64,000 nt of DNA. It comes from Limnohabitans sp. (GTDB lineage: Bacteria > Pseudomonadota > Gammaproteobacteria > Burkholderiales > Burkholderiaceae_C). Below are positions 1 through 7,360 of the stretch, one piece after another. Positions within the stretch are counted from its first letter, which is position 1, and each line of letters opens with the position of its first letter. The translations under genes and the position numbers were made by a program. The DNA lies in the NCBI RefSeq assembly GCF_017848645.1, contig NZ_JAFEIF010000041.1, forward strand, positions 1 through 64,000. Direction: 5' to 3'. The notes under the pieces were generated by a model, which saw only the letters and a list, made by a program, of their open reading frames with translations, made no database searches and was not told the DNA's origin.

Positions 1-258
1 GGCGGCAATCGCCTGCGTCAGGTGCAGGTCGCTTTGGGTGGGGCGGCGCTGCGCCATGCTGTGCGCTTGGGCATCGGCGGCGTCGATGCCGCCACCCGGA
101 AACACATAGGCGCCGGGCGCGAAACTGGCCGTCATGGAGCGGCGTGTCATCAGAACTTCGAGCCCGCCAGGGCCGTCGCGCAAGAGCAGCACGGTGGCGG
201 CTGGGCGCAGGGGCGCGGGTTCACGTTGAGGGTAGAGGAGTTGGGAGGTGCGTGCCAT
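1..258 (-). CDS. NUDIX hydrolase, N-terminal part (cut by window edge)
   Basis: The reverse strand encodes 86 codons from an ATG at 258 and runs off the window. The protein starts [11 protein letters not shown] and contains a strand-turn region [13 protein letters not shown], typical of the segment just before a NUDIX box. The reading frame is cut right after LTQAIAA, where the RE..EE part of the box would be expected, so the catalytic glutamates are not visible. The family hydrolyses nucleoside diphosphates linked to another moiety, often CoA or nucleotide sugars; the substrate cannot be read here. It is divergent from dapF, with 61 bp between the two starts. Confidence 0.7.
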   Translation of the reverse strand, partial: MARTSQLLYPQREPAPLRPAATVLLLRDGPGGLEVLMTRRSMTASFAPGAYVFPGGGIDAADAQAHSMAQRRPTQSDLHLTQAIAA

Positions 259-306
259 GCCCCATTATCGGGGGACTGGAGGCCTGTTCCGGTGTGGGCC
301 AAAGGT

Positions 307-312
307 GATAAT
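307..312 (+). promoter_or_regulatory. Candidate -10 element (GATAAT) of dapF
   Basis: GATAAT ends seven bases before the dapF ATG and no Shine-Dalgarno sequence lies between. If used, transcription would begin at or beside the start codon, giving a leaderless mRNA. No convincing -35 box is seen 16-18 bp upstream, so this is a weak call supported mainly by the same arrangement at lpxC, pyrF, the MerR gene and an AraC gene in this window. Confidence 0.3.
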
Positions 313-319
313 CGCGGCC

Positions 320-1189
320 ATGCACATCCGCTTTACCAAGATGCAAGGGGCCGGCAACGATTTTGTCGTGCTCGACGAGACGCAAGGCCGCCTGGGCCTC
401 ACCACGGCCCAATACCGCTTTCTGGCCGACCGCCACTTTGGCGTAGGGGCCGACCAGATCCTCACGGTGCGGCCTTCGCCTGCACCTGGGCTGGACTTTG
501 AATACGTGATCCACAACGCCGATGGCGGCGAGGTGGAGCACTGCGGCAACGGGGCCCGCTGTTTTGTGCGCTATGTGCGCGACAAAGGCCTGACCGACAA
601 AAGCACGGTGCGGGTGAAGGTGCAGCAAGGCGAGATTGAATTGCGGATGAACCCCGACGGCCGCGTGACGGTGGACATGGGCGCGCCGGTGTTCGACTGG
701 GCGCGCGTGCCCTTCATGCCCGTTGGCCTCATCAGTGACCAGGTCAACGGCTGGCCGGTGTTTGATCTGGATTTGGGCGCACTGGGTCTGGCTCGCGTGG
801 GTGTGGTGTCCATGGGCAACCCCCACGCCGTGCAGCGCGTGGACGATGTGGACACCTTCCCGGTGCTGGCCCAGGGGCCGCTGATTGAAAACCACCCGGC
901 TTTCCCCAAACGCGTGAACGCAGGTTTCATGCAGATCGTCTCGCGCAGCCAGATCAAGCTGCGGGTGTTCGAGCGCGGCGCGGGCGAGACCCTGGCCTGC
1001 GGCACAGGTGCCTGCGCAGCGGTGGTCGTGGGCATTCGCCAAGGCTGGCTGGACGCGCGTGTGGATGTGCAGACCCACGGCGGCGTGCTCACCATCGAGT
1101 GGGCCGGCCAGGCCGACAGCCCGGTGCTGATGACCGGCCCGGCCACCTCTGTTTTTGAGGGCAGCATCGACGTGCCTGACGCCATTTGA
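320..1189 (+). CDS. dapF: Diaminopimelate epimerase DapF
   Basis: The 289-residue product converts LL- to meso-diaminopimelate, the last epimerisation before lysine and peptidoglycan precursor synthesis; it is a cytosolic, PLP-independent enzyme. The N-terminus [15 protein letters not shown] is the classic DapF opening and fixes the ATG at 320 rather than the longer open frame. The two catalytic cysteines sit in EHCGNGARC (Cys75) and ACGTGAC (Cys227), so the active site is complete. Length matches the family (about 275-290). It is followed by a DUF484 gene and xerC, the gene order known from enterobacteria. The product feeds MurE, encoded about 8 kb downstream, whose DNPR motif indicates meso-DAP specificity. 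Confidence 0.97.
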   Translation: MHIRFTKMQGAGNDFVVLDETQGRLGLTTAQYRFLADRHFGVGADQILTVRPSPAPGLDFEYVIHNADGGEVEHCGNGARCFVRYVRDKGLTDKSTVRVKVQQGEIELRMNPDGRVTVDMGAPVFDWARVPFMPVGLISDQVNGWPVFDLDLGALGLARVGVVSMGNPHAVQRVDDVDTFPVLAQGPLIENHPAFPKRVNAGFMQIVSRSQIKLRVFERGAGETLACGTGACAAVVVGIRQGWLDARVDVQTHGGVLTIEWAGQADSPVLMTGPATSVFEGSIDVPDAI

Positions 1190-1214
1190 CCCTTTGAATT
1201 TCTGGAGCCTCCCC

Positions 1215-1901
1215 ATGACCACGCCCGAACCCATGAGCCCCATCACCGAAGACGACATTGCCGACTATTTGGTGAACACGCCGGACTTTTTCGAGCGCCA
1301 CGCTTCACTCTTGGCCACGGTGCAGCTGACGCACCCGCAAAGCCACCGCGCGGTGGGCCTGCAAGAGCGCCAGGCCCAAATGCTGCGCGACAAGATCAAG
1401 GCCCTGGAGCACCGCATCATGGACATGATCCGGCACGGCAACGAGAACATGATCCTCACCGACAAGCTGCACCGCTGGTCGTGCGAGCTGCTGGTGACAC
1501 CGCAGGACCAGCTGGCCGCGTCGGCGGTGGACAACATTCGCGAACTGTTTCAGGTGCCGCAGGTGGCTTTGCGTTTGTGGTCGCTGCAGGGAGCGCACGC
1601 CCAGGCGGCTTATGCCCAGGGCGTGACCGAGGCGGTGCAGGCGCTGGCCACCTCGCTGGACCGGCCTTATGTGGGGCCGAACGCGGGCTACGAAGCCGTG
1701 CAGTGGCTGGACGAGCCCACCCAGGCGGCATCGTTGGCGTTGCTCGCTTTGCGGGCGGCACCGGGGCAGCCTGCTTTTGGCTTGCTGGTGCTGGCCTCTC
1801 CTGACGCCCAGCGCTTCAACAGCCAGATGGGCACCGACCTGCTCGAGCGCCTGGCCGAGCTGGCGGGTGCAGCCTTGTCGGTCTTGCGTCAGAAGGCTTG
1901 A
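1215..1901 (+). CDS. yigA: DUF484 family protein (YigA-like)
   Basis: A 228-residue cytosolic protein of the DUF484 family. It starts MTTPEPMSPITEDDIADYL and then has the family hallmark of a short helical segment with NTPDFFERHASLL (about residues 22-34), a charged helix rich in Gln/Arg (about 45-75) likely to form a coiled coil, and a GAF-like C-terminal half with FGLLVLASPDAQRF. GGAG at 1204-1207 precedes the ATG at 1215; the open frame extends further upstream but overlaps dapF. The family's biochemical role is not established; its conserved position between dapF and xerC is the strongest clue and suggests co-transcription with them. Confidence 0.85.
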   Translation: MTTPEPMSPITEDDIADYLVNTPDFFERHASLLATVQLTHPQSHRAVGLQERQAQMLRDKIKALEHRIMDMIRHGNENMILTDKLHRWSCELLVTPQDQLAASAVDNIRELFQVPQVALRLWSLQGAHAQAAYAQGVTEAVQALATSLDRPYVGPNAGYEAVQWLDEPTQAASLALLALRAAPGQPAFGLLVLASPDAQRFNSQMGTDLLERLAELAGAALSVLRQKA

Positions 1902-1904
1902 GCT

Positions 1905-2909
1905 TTGTCGGATGCTGCCATGTCGAATGCTGCCATGGCGGTCGCGGCGGCCACCGACCCGTTGGTGTCCCGTTATCTGGACCATGTGCGCTTTGAAAAG
2001 CGCTTGGCCGAGCGCACCTGCACCCTGTACCAATTGGATTTGACACGCCTGGCCCAGATGGCGACGGCCTCCCAAGTGCCCTTGCTGCAGGTGCAAAGCG
2101 GCCATGTGCGCCGTTGGGTGGCCCAGATGCACAGCGCCGGGCGCAGCGGGCGCGGCATTGCGCTCATTTTGTCGGGCTGGCGCGGGTTTTACACCTGGCT
2201 GGGACGCGAGGGCTTGATCCCTCTTAACCCAGTGGCCGATGTGCGGGCCCCGCGTGTGGCCAAGCCCTTGCCCAAGGCGTTGGGTGTGGACGAAGCGGTG
2301 CAACTGGCCGAGCACGAAGAAGACAACGACGACCCCTGGCTCGAAGCCCGCGACGCGGCCATGGTGGAGCTGCTCTACGGCTGCGGCCTGCGCATTGCCG
2401 AGCTGACCGGGCTGGACGTGGTGGCCAGCACCGAGGCAGCCCGTGCAGGGCGCGGCTGGATTGATTTGCAAAACGCCGAGGTGCAGGTGCAGGGCAAAGG
2501 CAGCAAGCGCCGCACTGTGCCTTTGGGGCGCGCGGCCATCGAGGCGCTGACACACTGGCTGGCCGTGCGGCCGCAGTTGACCGGCATGTTGACGCAGCAC
2601 ACACCTGGGGCATCTTCCATAGCGCTGGCGCTGTTTCCCGGCCATTACGGCACGCGCCTGACGCCACGCGGCGTGGCGCAGCGCCTCAAGCGCCGCAGTC
2701 TGCTGGCGGGCCTGGCCACCCCGGTGCACCCGCACATGCTGCGCCATTCGTTTGCCAGCCATGTGTTGCAGTCCAGCGGCGACTTACGTGCGGTGCAAGA
2801 GTTGCTGGGCCACGCCAACATCAGCACCACCCAGGTCTACACGCGGCTGGATTTTCAGCACCTGGCCAAAACCTACGACGCGGCCCATCCCCGCGCCAAG
2901 CGCAAATGA
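1905..2909 (+). CDS. xerC: Site-specific tyrosine recombinase XerC
   Basis: A tyrosine recombinase that works with XerD at the dif site to resolve chromosome dimers at division. An N-terminal SAM-like core-binding domain (about residues 18-110) is followed by the catalytic domain. All catalytic residues are visible: Arg163 in GCGLRIAELTGL, a Lys in GKGSKRR, the HMLRHSFASH box (His277, Arg280), His303 in LLGHANISTTQ and Tyr312 in VYTRLD. The start is uncertain. A TTG at 1905 has AGAAGG eight bases upstream, whereas ATGs at 1920 and 1935 have no ribosome site and lie in a short tandem repeat. With the TTG the product is 334 residues, slightly longer than the usual 300-330. The gap to the DUF484 gene is only three bases. 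Confidence 0.93.
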   Translation: MSDAAMSNAAMAVAAATDPLVSRYLDHVRFEKRLAERTCTLYQLDLTRLAQMATASQVPLLQVQSGHVRRWVAQMHSAGRSGRGIALILSGWRGFYTWLGREGLIPLNPVADVRAPRVAKPLPKALGVDEAVQLAEHEEDNDDPWLEARDAAMVELLYGCGLRIAELTGLDVVASTEAARAGRGWIDLQNAEVQVQGKGSKRRTVPLGRAAIEALTHWLAVRPQLTGMLTQHTPGASSIALALFPGHYGTRLTPRGVAQRLKRRSLLAGLATPVHPHMLRHSFASHVLQSSGDLRAVQELLGHANISTTQVYTRLDFQHLAKTYDAAHPRAKRK

Positions 2910-3028
2910 GGCCAGGGGCCTGCGCTGCAAATGCCCTGTGAGGCCATCTGCGCAGGGCTCATGCCGGTCTTGAATTCGTCGCTACACTCCCCAACTCCTG
3001 TTTTCTTGTCTTGAAGTGGAACCGCGCC

Positions 3029-4126
3029 ATGTCCCTGATCCCCACCACCATCCTGACCGGCTTTTTGGGCTCGGGCAAAACCACCTTGCTCAAGCGCGTG
3101 CTGACCGAGGCCCACGGCCAAAAGATTGCCGTGATCGAGAACGAGTTTGGCGAAGAAAACATCGACAACGACATCCTGGTCTCGGACACCGATGAGCAGA
3201 TCATCCAGATGAGCAACGGTTGCATCTGCTGCACCATCCGCGAAGACTTGCGCGTGACCCTGCAACTGCTGGCGGCCAAGCGCCGTAAGGGCTTGCTCAG
3301 CTTTGACCGCATCGTGATCGAGACCACCGGCCTGGCCGACCCCGGCCCGGTGGCGCAGACTTTTTTCATGGACGACGAGATCGCCGAGACCTTTTTGCTC
3401 GACTCCATCCTGACCCTGGTGGACGCCAAACACGCGGCCCAGCAGCTCAACGACCGCCAGGAAGCGCGCCGTCAGGTGGGCTTTGCGGACCAGATCTTCA
3501 TCAGCAAGGCCGATCTGGTCTCGCCCGAGGAGCTGGACGCCCTGCAGCACCGCCTGAAACACATGAACCCGCGCGCCCCACAAAAAGTGGTGCATTTTGG
3601 TGAGGTGGCTTTGTCCGAGGTGTTCGACCTCAAGGGCTTCAACCTGAACGCCAAGCTGGACATCGACCCGGACTTCCTGAAAGACGATGCCCATGACCAT
3701 GTGCATGGTGAGCATTGCGACCACCCGTCCCACCAACATGATCATGACCATGAACACGGTGAGCACTGCGACCACCCCTCTCACCAGCACGACCATGCGC
3801 ACGGCCATGGGCACCACCATCACCACGACGATGACGTGAAAAGCTTTGTGTTCCGCTCGGACAAAGCCTTTGACCCGGCCAAGCTGGAAGATTTTCTGGG
3901 TGCGATCGTTAACATTTATGGCCCGCGCATGCTGCGCTACAAAGGCGTGTTGAACATGCGCGGCACCGAGCGCAAGGTGATTTTCCAGGGTGTGCACCAG
4001 CTCATGGGCAGCGATTTGGGCCCGATGTGGGCCGATGGCGAGACCAAAATGAGCAAGATGGTTTTCATTGGCATCGATTTGCCCAAAGACATCCTGCTTC
4101 AAGGCCTGGAGCAGTGCCTGGTGTGA
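3029..4126 (+). CDS. COG0523 (CobW/YjiA/ZNG-type) metal-handling GTPase with His-rich loop
   Basis: A 365-residue G3E-family GTPase. Visible motifs are the P-loop GFLGSGKTT (11-19), ENEFGEENID, the family metal site CICC (65-68) and SKAD (159-162). A C-terminal CobW-C domain starts around residue 271. Between the two domains is a His/Asp-rich segment (222-269) with two copies of a 17-residue unit beginning HGEHCDHPSHQHDH, suited to binding zinc, nickel or cobalt. Members act as GTP-driven metallochaperones or metal-delivery factors; the metal cannot be assigned from sequence. The ATG at 3029 is preferred over an upstream TTG because the conserved family N-terminus begins there. It lies upstream of a zinc-ligand-free DksA. 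No Zur-like palindrome was seen upstream. Confidence 0.9.
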   Translation: MSLIPTTILTGFLGSGKTTLLKRVLTEAHGQKIAVIENEFGEENIDNDILVSDTDEQIIQMSNGCICCTIREDLRVTLQLLAAKRRKGLLSFDRIVIETTGLADPGPVAQTFFMDDEIAETFLLDSILTLVDAKHAAQQLNDRQEARRQVGFADQIFISKADLVSPEELDALQHRLKHMNPRAPQKVVHFGEVALSEVFDLKGFNLNAKLDIDPDFLKDDAHDHVHGEHCDHPSHQHDHDHEHGEHCDHPSHQHDHAHGHGHHHHHDDDVKSFVFRSDKAFDPAKLEDFLGAIVNIYGPRMLRYKGVLNMRGTERKVIFQGVHQLMGSDLGPMWADGETKMSKMVFIGIDLPKDILLQGLEQCLV

Positions 4127-4325
4127 GGACGCGCACCCTGGGCCGCTGCAGGGCGATGCTTTTGGGCCGTTCTGGCTTTTAATCCACCCCCGGGCAAATT
4201 TTGACCGTTCTAGTCGCTACAATCGCCCGCCGATGGCAACGCCTTTTGGGCGAAGCTGGCGAACCCCACAAGGTCTATAACAAGGGTTTGAAAAGCACAT
4301 GAACAGGTTTCGGGTCGGCTGCGCA

Positions 4326-4350
4326 GGGACAGACGGTCAGGAGTCTGCCC
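4326..4350 (+). other. Leader hairpin ahead of dksA
   Basis: GGGACAGAC and GTCTGCCC can pair with one bulged A around a loop of about eight bases, ending 24 bases before the GTG start of dksA and upstream of its AGGAG ribosome site. It sits inside the 248-bp stretch between the GTPase gene and dksA. It may be a leader structure, but there is no run of T and no second alternative structure that I can see, so the role is unknown. Confidence 0.25.
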
Positions 4351-4374
4351 TTTGACACGGCTAGGAGACAAGAC

Positions 4375-5349
4375 GTGAAGACCCCGAAGAAGACAAAGCC
4401 CCTTGGCAAATCTGCAGTGACCCCTAAAACCACTGCGCCTGCTGCCAAGGCCAAAGTGTCGACCGTCAAAGCGGTCGTCAAGCCAGCGACCCAGGCCAAG
4501 TCCACACCCAAACCGGCTGCGCCTGCCAAGGCAGTGAAGGCCAAAACCGCAGCGGTCTCCCCAGCTCCATCCAAAGCGGCTGCCAAAGCCAGCCTTCCCC
4601 GAACGTCTGCTGCACCCAAGGCTGCAACGGCTGCCCCGCCAGCCCAGACACCCAAAGCAAAAAACATGAGCGTTACCAAAGTGGAATCAGTCCCAACTCC
4701 CGTCGAATCCAATCCGGCCAGCATTGCACCTGCACCTGCGGCTGATCAGCTGGTTCGCGCCACACGGCCTTCGGCCCGTTTGGCCCAGATCACCGTGCCT
4801 TCCTTGCCACCCGCAGTGGCTTCCACTGCAGCCAAGTCCAGTTTCTTGCCCAGTGCAGCACCTGCGGCCGTCTCGGTGCCTTTTGCGCCGATCAAGAAGG
4901 ACCCCAAGCTGGCCAACAACTGGAAAACCAAGAAAGTCGAAGAGCTGACGGACGCCGAGATCCTCGCGATGTCGGACGATGAGTACATGAACGACAAGCA
5001 GATGGCGTATTTCCGCCTGAAACTGTCCCACCTCAAGCAAGACATTTTGGCCAGCGCTGGCCAAACCACCGAGCACCTGCGCGAAGACACGGTTGTGGTA
5101 CCCGACCCGGCTGACCGCGCGACCATCGAAGAAGAGCATGCGTTGGAGTTGCGCACACGCGACCGCGAGCGCAAGCTGCTCAAGAAGATCGAGCAATCCA
5201 TTCAGCGCATCGATGCGGGCGATTACGGGTTTTGCGATGAAACCGGTGAGGCCATCGGTGTGGGCCGTTTGTTGGCTCGCCCCACGGCCACTTTGTCGTT
5301 GGAAGCCCAGCAGCGGCGTGAACTGAAACAAAAGATGTTTGGCGACTGA
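4375..5349 (+). CDS. dksA: DksA-type RNA polymerase-binding transcription factor, zinc-ligand-free, long Ala/Lys/Pro N-terminus
   Basis: A 324-residue protein that should bind the RNA polymerase secondary channel and, with ppGpp, tune promoters in the stringent response. The start is GTG, with AGGAG seven bases upstream. Residues 1 to about 170 are low-complexity and rich in Ala, Lys, Pro and Thr. The DksA domain follows, with MSDDEYMNDKQM near 199, the coiled-coil tip motif DPADRA (Asp244, Asp247, Ala249) and the C-terminal GRLLARPTATLSLEA. Of the four zinc cysteines of Escherichia coli DksA, only the first remains (Cys287); the others are Thr290, Ser308 and Ala311 at exactly the same spacing. 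It therefore resembles the cysteine-poor, zinc-independent DksA type. The extension is unusually long for the family and may be disordered or DNA/RNA-binding. Confidence 0.9.
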   Translation: MKTPKKTKPLGKSAVTPKTTAPAAKAKVSTVKAVVKPATQAKSTPKPAAPAKAVKAKTAAVSPAPSKAAAKASLPRTSAAPKAATAAPPAQTPKAKNMSVTKVESVPTPVESNPASIAPAPAADQLVRATRPSARLAQITVPSLPPAVASTAAKSSFLPSAAPAAVSVPFAPIKKDPKLANNWKTKKVEELTDAEILAMSDDEYMNDKQMAYFRLKLSHLKQDILASAGQTTEHLREDTVVVPDPADRATIEEEHALELRTRDRERKLLKKIEQSIQRIDAGDYGFCDETGEAIGVGRLLARPTATLSLEAQQRRELKQKMFGD

Positions 5350-5362
5350 GTTCCGATTGTCC

Positions 5363-5410
5363 GAACACCCATAAAAAAACCCCTGGACAGGGGTTTTTTT
5401 ATGGGTGTTC
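5363..5410. terminator. Strong bidirectional-type intrinsic terminator after dksA (perfect 21-bp stem)
   Basis: Two perfectly complementary 21-base arms (5363-5383 and 5390-5410) surround the loop TGGACA. The core is A7-CCCC/GGGG-T7, giving a GC stem followed by a T run when read on either strand, flanked by an outer arm GAACACCCAT. It lies 14 bases after the dksA stop and separates dksA from the dcw cluster. Confidence 0.9.
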
Positions 5411-5610
5411 GGTGGATTGTGGGTGTTGTTTTGAATTTACTGATTTTAAATTTTTTGACTTTATTATGACTTGAGATGTTACTTGCAGTGTGACGTGTAA
5501 GTGTTTAATTTAGAAAGAAAATCAGGTTCCGCCAAGATTTAAAATACGTGCTAAGCCTTTGATTTCATTGAAAAAAATCGATCTACACCCATCGTCAGAC
5601 CTCTATTTCC
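5411..5610. other. AT-rich intergenic stretch before mraZ
   Basis: Part of the only gene-free region above 300 bp (5350-5688). It is strikingly AT-rich compared with the GC-rich surroundings, with runs such as TTTTAAATTTTTT. A TTGACT (5455-5460) and a TTGAAA (5568-5573) could be -35 boxes, but no well-spaced -10 was convincing. It presumably carries the dcw promoter; no ORF, RNA gene or repeat was recognised. Confidence 0.4.
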
Positions 5611-5650
5611 TGATACAGTGCAAAAAAGTGCAATTAAGTGGGAGTTGGTG
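5611..5650 (+). promoter_or_regulatory. Candidate MraZ operator: four GTG repeats at 10-bp period
   Basis: GTG occurs at 5618, 5628, 5638 and 5648, i.e. exactly one helical turn apart, in the series AGTGCAAAA, AGTGCAATT, AGTGGGAG, GGTGCC. MraZ proteins are known to bind short direct repeats of period 10 upstream of mraZ (TGGGN-N5 in Escherichia coli, AAAGTG-type boxes in Mollicutes). The position 39 bp upstream of the mraZ GTG start fits autorepression of the dcw operon. Confidence 0.65.
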
Positions 5651-5688
5651 CCACTGATGTGCTTTTTCCACATCAAAGGGTCTTCGTC

Positions 5689-6117
5689 GTGTTTCAAGGG
5701 GCTTCATCGCTGAGTCTGGATGCCAAGGGGCGGTTGTCTGTACCGACACGGCACCGTGACGTCTTGAGCGCCACGGCACAGGGCCAGCTGACGATCACCA
5801 AACACCCGCATGGTTGCTTGATGGTGTTCCCCCGCCCCGAATGGGAAAAATTCCGTGAGCGCATCGCCGAGTTGCCCATGTCGGCCCAATGGTGGAAGCG
5901 CATCTTTTTAGGCAATGCCATGGACGTCGAGATGGACGGCACTGGGCGCGTGCTGATCTCGCCCGAATTGCGCCAGGCTGCCGGTATTGCCAAAGACACC
6001 ATGCTGCTGGGCATGGGCAACCACTTTGAGCTGTGGGACAAAGCCACCTACGACGCGCAAGAGGCGCAGGCCATGCAAGGCGAGATGCCTGACGTGTTCA
6101 AAGACTTTTCCTTCTGA
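5689..6117 (+). CDS. mraZ: Transcriptional regulator MraZ
   Basis: A 142-residue AbrB-like double-barrel regulator that forms ring oligomers and represses its own dcw operon. The family opening [22 protein letters not shown] is preceded by GTG at 5689, with AAAGGG eight bases upstream; the longer frame beginning at 5638 would translate through the operator repeats and is rejected. Two SpoVT-AbrB domains are visible, the second with the [13 protein letters not shown] core near residues 83-95. It is first in the dcw cluster, five bases from rsmH. Confidence 0.96.
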   Translation: MFQGASSLSLDAKGRLSVPTRHRDVLSATAQGQLTITKHPHGCLMVFPRPEWEKFRERIAELPMSAQWWKRIFLGNAMDVEMDGTGRVLISPELRQAAGIAKDTMLLGMGNHFELWDKATYDAQEAQAMQGEMPDVFKDFSF

Positions 6118-6122
6118 GCGCC

Positions 6123-7052
6123 ATGACCGACAACGTGCTGACCCACACCACCGTGCTTTTGAACGAAGCCGTGGACGAGTTGCTTCAGGCCTCGGCCGGG
6201 GCCGACGGTGCTTATGTGGACGCCACATTCGGCCGAGGCGGTCATTCGCGCCTGATTCTGTCCCGTCTGTCGCCTCAGGGGCGGTTGTTGGCTTTTGACA
6301 AGGACCTTGAAGCGATCGCAGAAGCTGCGTGCATCGAAGACACCCGTTTTGCCATTCGGCACGAGGGTTTTTCGCACCTCGGTGAACTGCCCGCCGGCAG
6401 TGTCGATGGTGTGCTGATGGACCTGGGCATCAGCTCCCCTCAGATTGACAGCCCCGAGAGGGGTTTTTCTTTTCGTTTTGAGGGCCCGCTCGACATGCGC
6501 ATGGACACCACGCGCGGACAGAGTGTGGCCGACTGGCTGGCCACCGCGGAGGTGGATCAAATCACGGAGGTGATACGTGACTATGGCGAAGAACGGTTTG
6601 CTTTTCAGATTGCAAAGGCGCTTGTGGCTCGCCGACAGGAACGGGGCCCAATTTCAAGCACCTCCGATTTGGCCCAGCTCGTGGCTGACACGGTCAAAAC
6701 CCGCGAGCCGGGCCAGAACCCTGCAACGCGGACATTTCAGGCTTTTCGGATTTTCATCAATGCCGAACTTGAAGAGCTCGAACAGGCGCTAGAGGGCAGC
6801 TTGCGGGTGTTGGCACCGGGTGGTCGATTGGTGGTCATCAGCTTCCACTCGCTGGAAGACCGCATCGTCAAGCAGTTCATGGCCAAGCATTCCAAAGAGG
6901 TGGTGGACCGGCGCGTGCCGTTTGCGGAACCAGTCAAGATGCGCCTGAAGACCCATGGCCGTGTGCGCCCCAGCGAGGCAGAGGTGCGTGGCAACCCTCG
7001 CTCGCGCAGTGCCATCATGCGCATGGCCGAGCGCACCGAGGTGCCCGCATGA
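6123..7052 (+). CDS. rsmH: 16S rRNA (cytosine1402-N4)-methyltransferase RsmH
   Basis: A 309-residue SAM-dependent methyltransferase (formerly MraW) that methylates C1402 in the ribosomal P site. The SAM loop is in [16 protein letters not shown] (about 33-48), followed by [12 protein letters not shown] and [17 protein letters not shown]. The C-terminal motif [12 protein letters not shown] and the closing [14 protein letters not shown] are intact. Its stop overlaps the ftsL start as ATGA, so ftsL translation is probably coupled to it. Confidence 0.97.
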   Translation: MTDNVLTHTTVLLNEAVDELLQASAGADGAYVDATFGRGGHSRLILSRLSPQGRLLAFDKDLEAIAEAACIEDTRFAIRHEGFSHLGELPAGSVDGVLMDLGISSPQIDSPERGFSFRFEGPLDMRMDTTRGQSVADWLATAEVDQITEVIRDYGEERFAFQIAKALVARRQERGPISSTSDLAQLVADTVKTREPGQNPATRTFQAFRIFINAELEELEQALEGSLRVLAPGGRLVVISFHSLEDRIVKQFMAKHSKEVVDRRVPFAEPVKMRLKTHGRVRPSEAEVRGNPRSRSAIMRMAERTEVPA

Positions 7053-7360
7053 CCCGCGTGAGCATGCTCTTGCTGGTGGCCACGGTGGTCAGCGCCTTGT
7101 GGCTGGTGCACAGCCACTACGAGTCGCGTCGCATGTTCATGGGCCTGGAGGCCGCACGCAAAGAGGCCAAACGCATCGAAGTGGACCATGACCGCTTGGA
7201 AGTCGAGCGCCGCGCTCAAGCCACGCCTTTGCGGGTGGAGCAAATTGCCCGTCAGCAATTGAACATGCGCACAGCATCACCGGCCATCACCCAGTACGTG
7301 AATGCCCAGGGCGCGGCCACTGGCGCTGCGTCCCTTCCAGCTGCGGGAGCTCAACCGTGA
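7049..7360 (+). CDS. ftsL: Cell division protein FtsL
   Basis: A 103-residue bitopic inner-membrane protein of the FtsQLB divisome subcomplex. It has a very short cytosolic tail, a membrane segment at about 5-22 ([16 protein letters not shown]), then a charged periplasmic coiled coil (about 27-62) and a small C-terminal tail rich in Ala. Sequence conservation in this family is low, but size, topology and position between rsmH and ftsI are diagnostic. The start is the ATG overlapping the rsmH stop; its own stop overlaps the GTG of ftsI. Confidence 0.93.
   Translation: MTRVSMLLLVATVVSALWLVHSHYESRRMFMGLEAARKEAKRIEVDHDRLEVERRAQATPLRVEQIARQQLNMRTASPAITQYVNAQGAATGAASLPAAGAQP

Noticed and set aside
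221..1258. Long reverse-strand open frame across dapF
   Set aside because: Antisense shadow of dapF: His/Ala-rich composition, no family motifs, and dapF has both catalytic cysteines.
1305..2762. 485-codon reverse frame across the DUF484 gene and xerC
   Set aside because: GC-rich third positions open the antisense frame; the protein is low-complexity Gln/His/Arg-rich and the plus strand carries complete genes.
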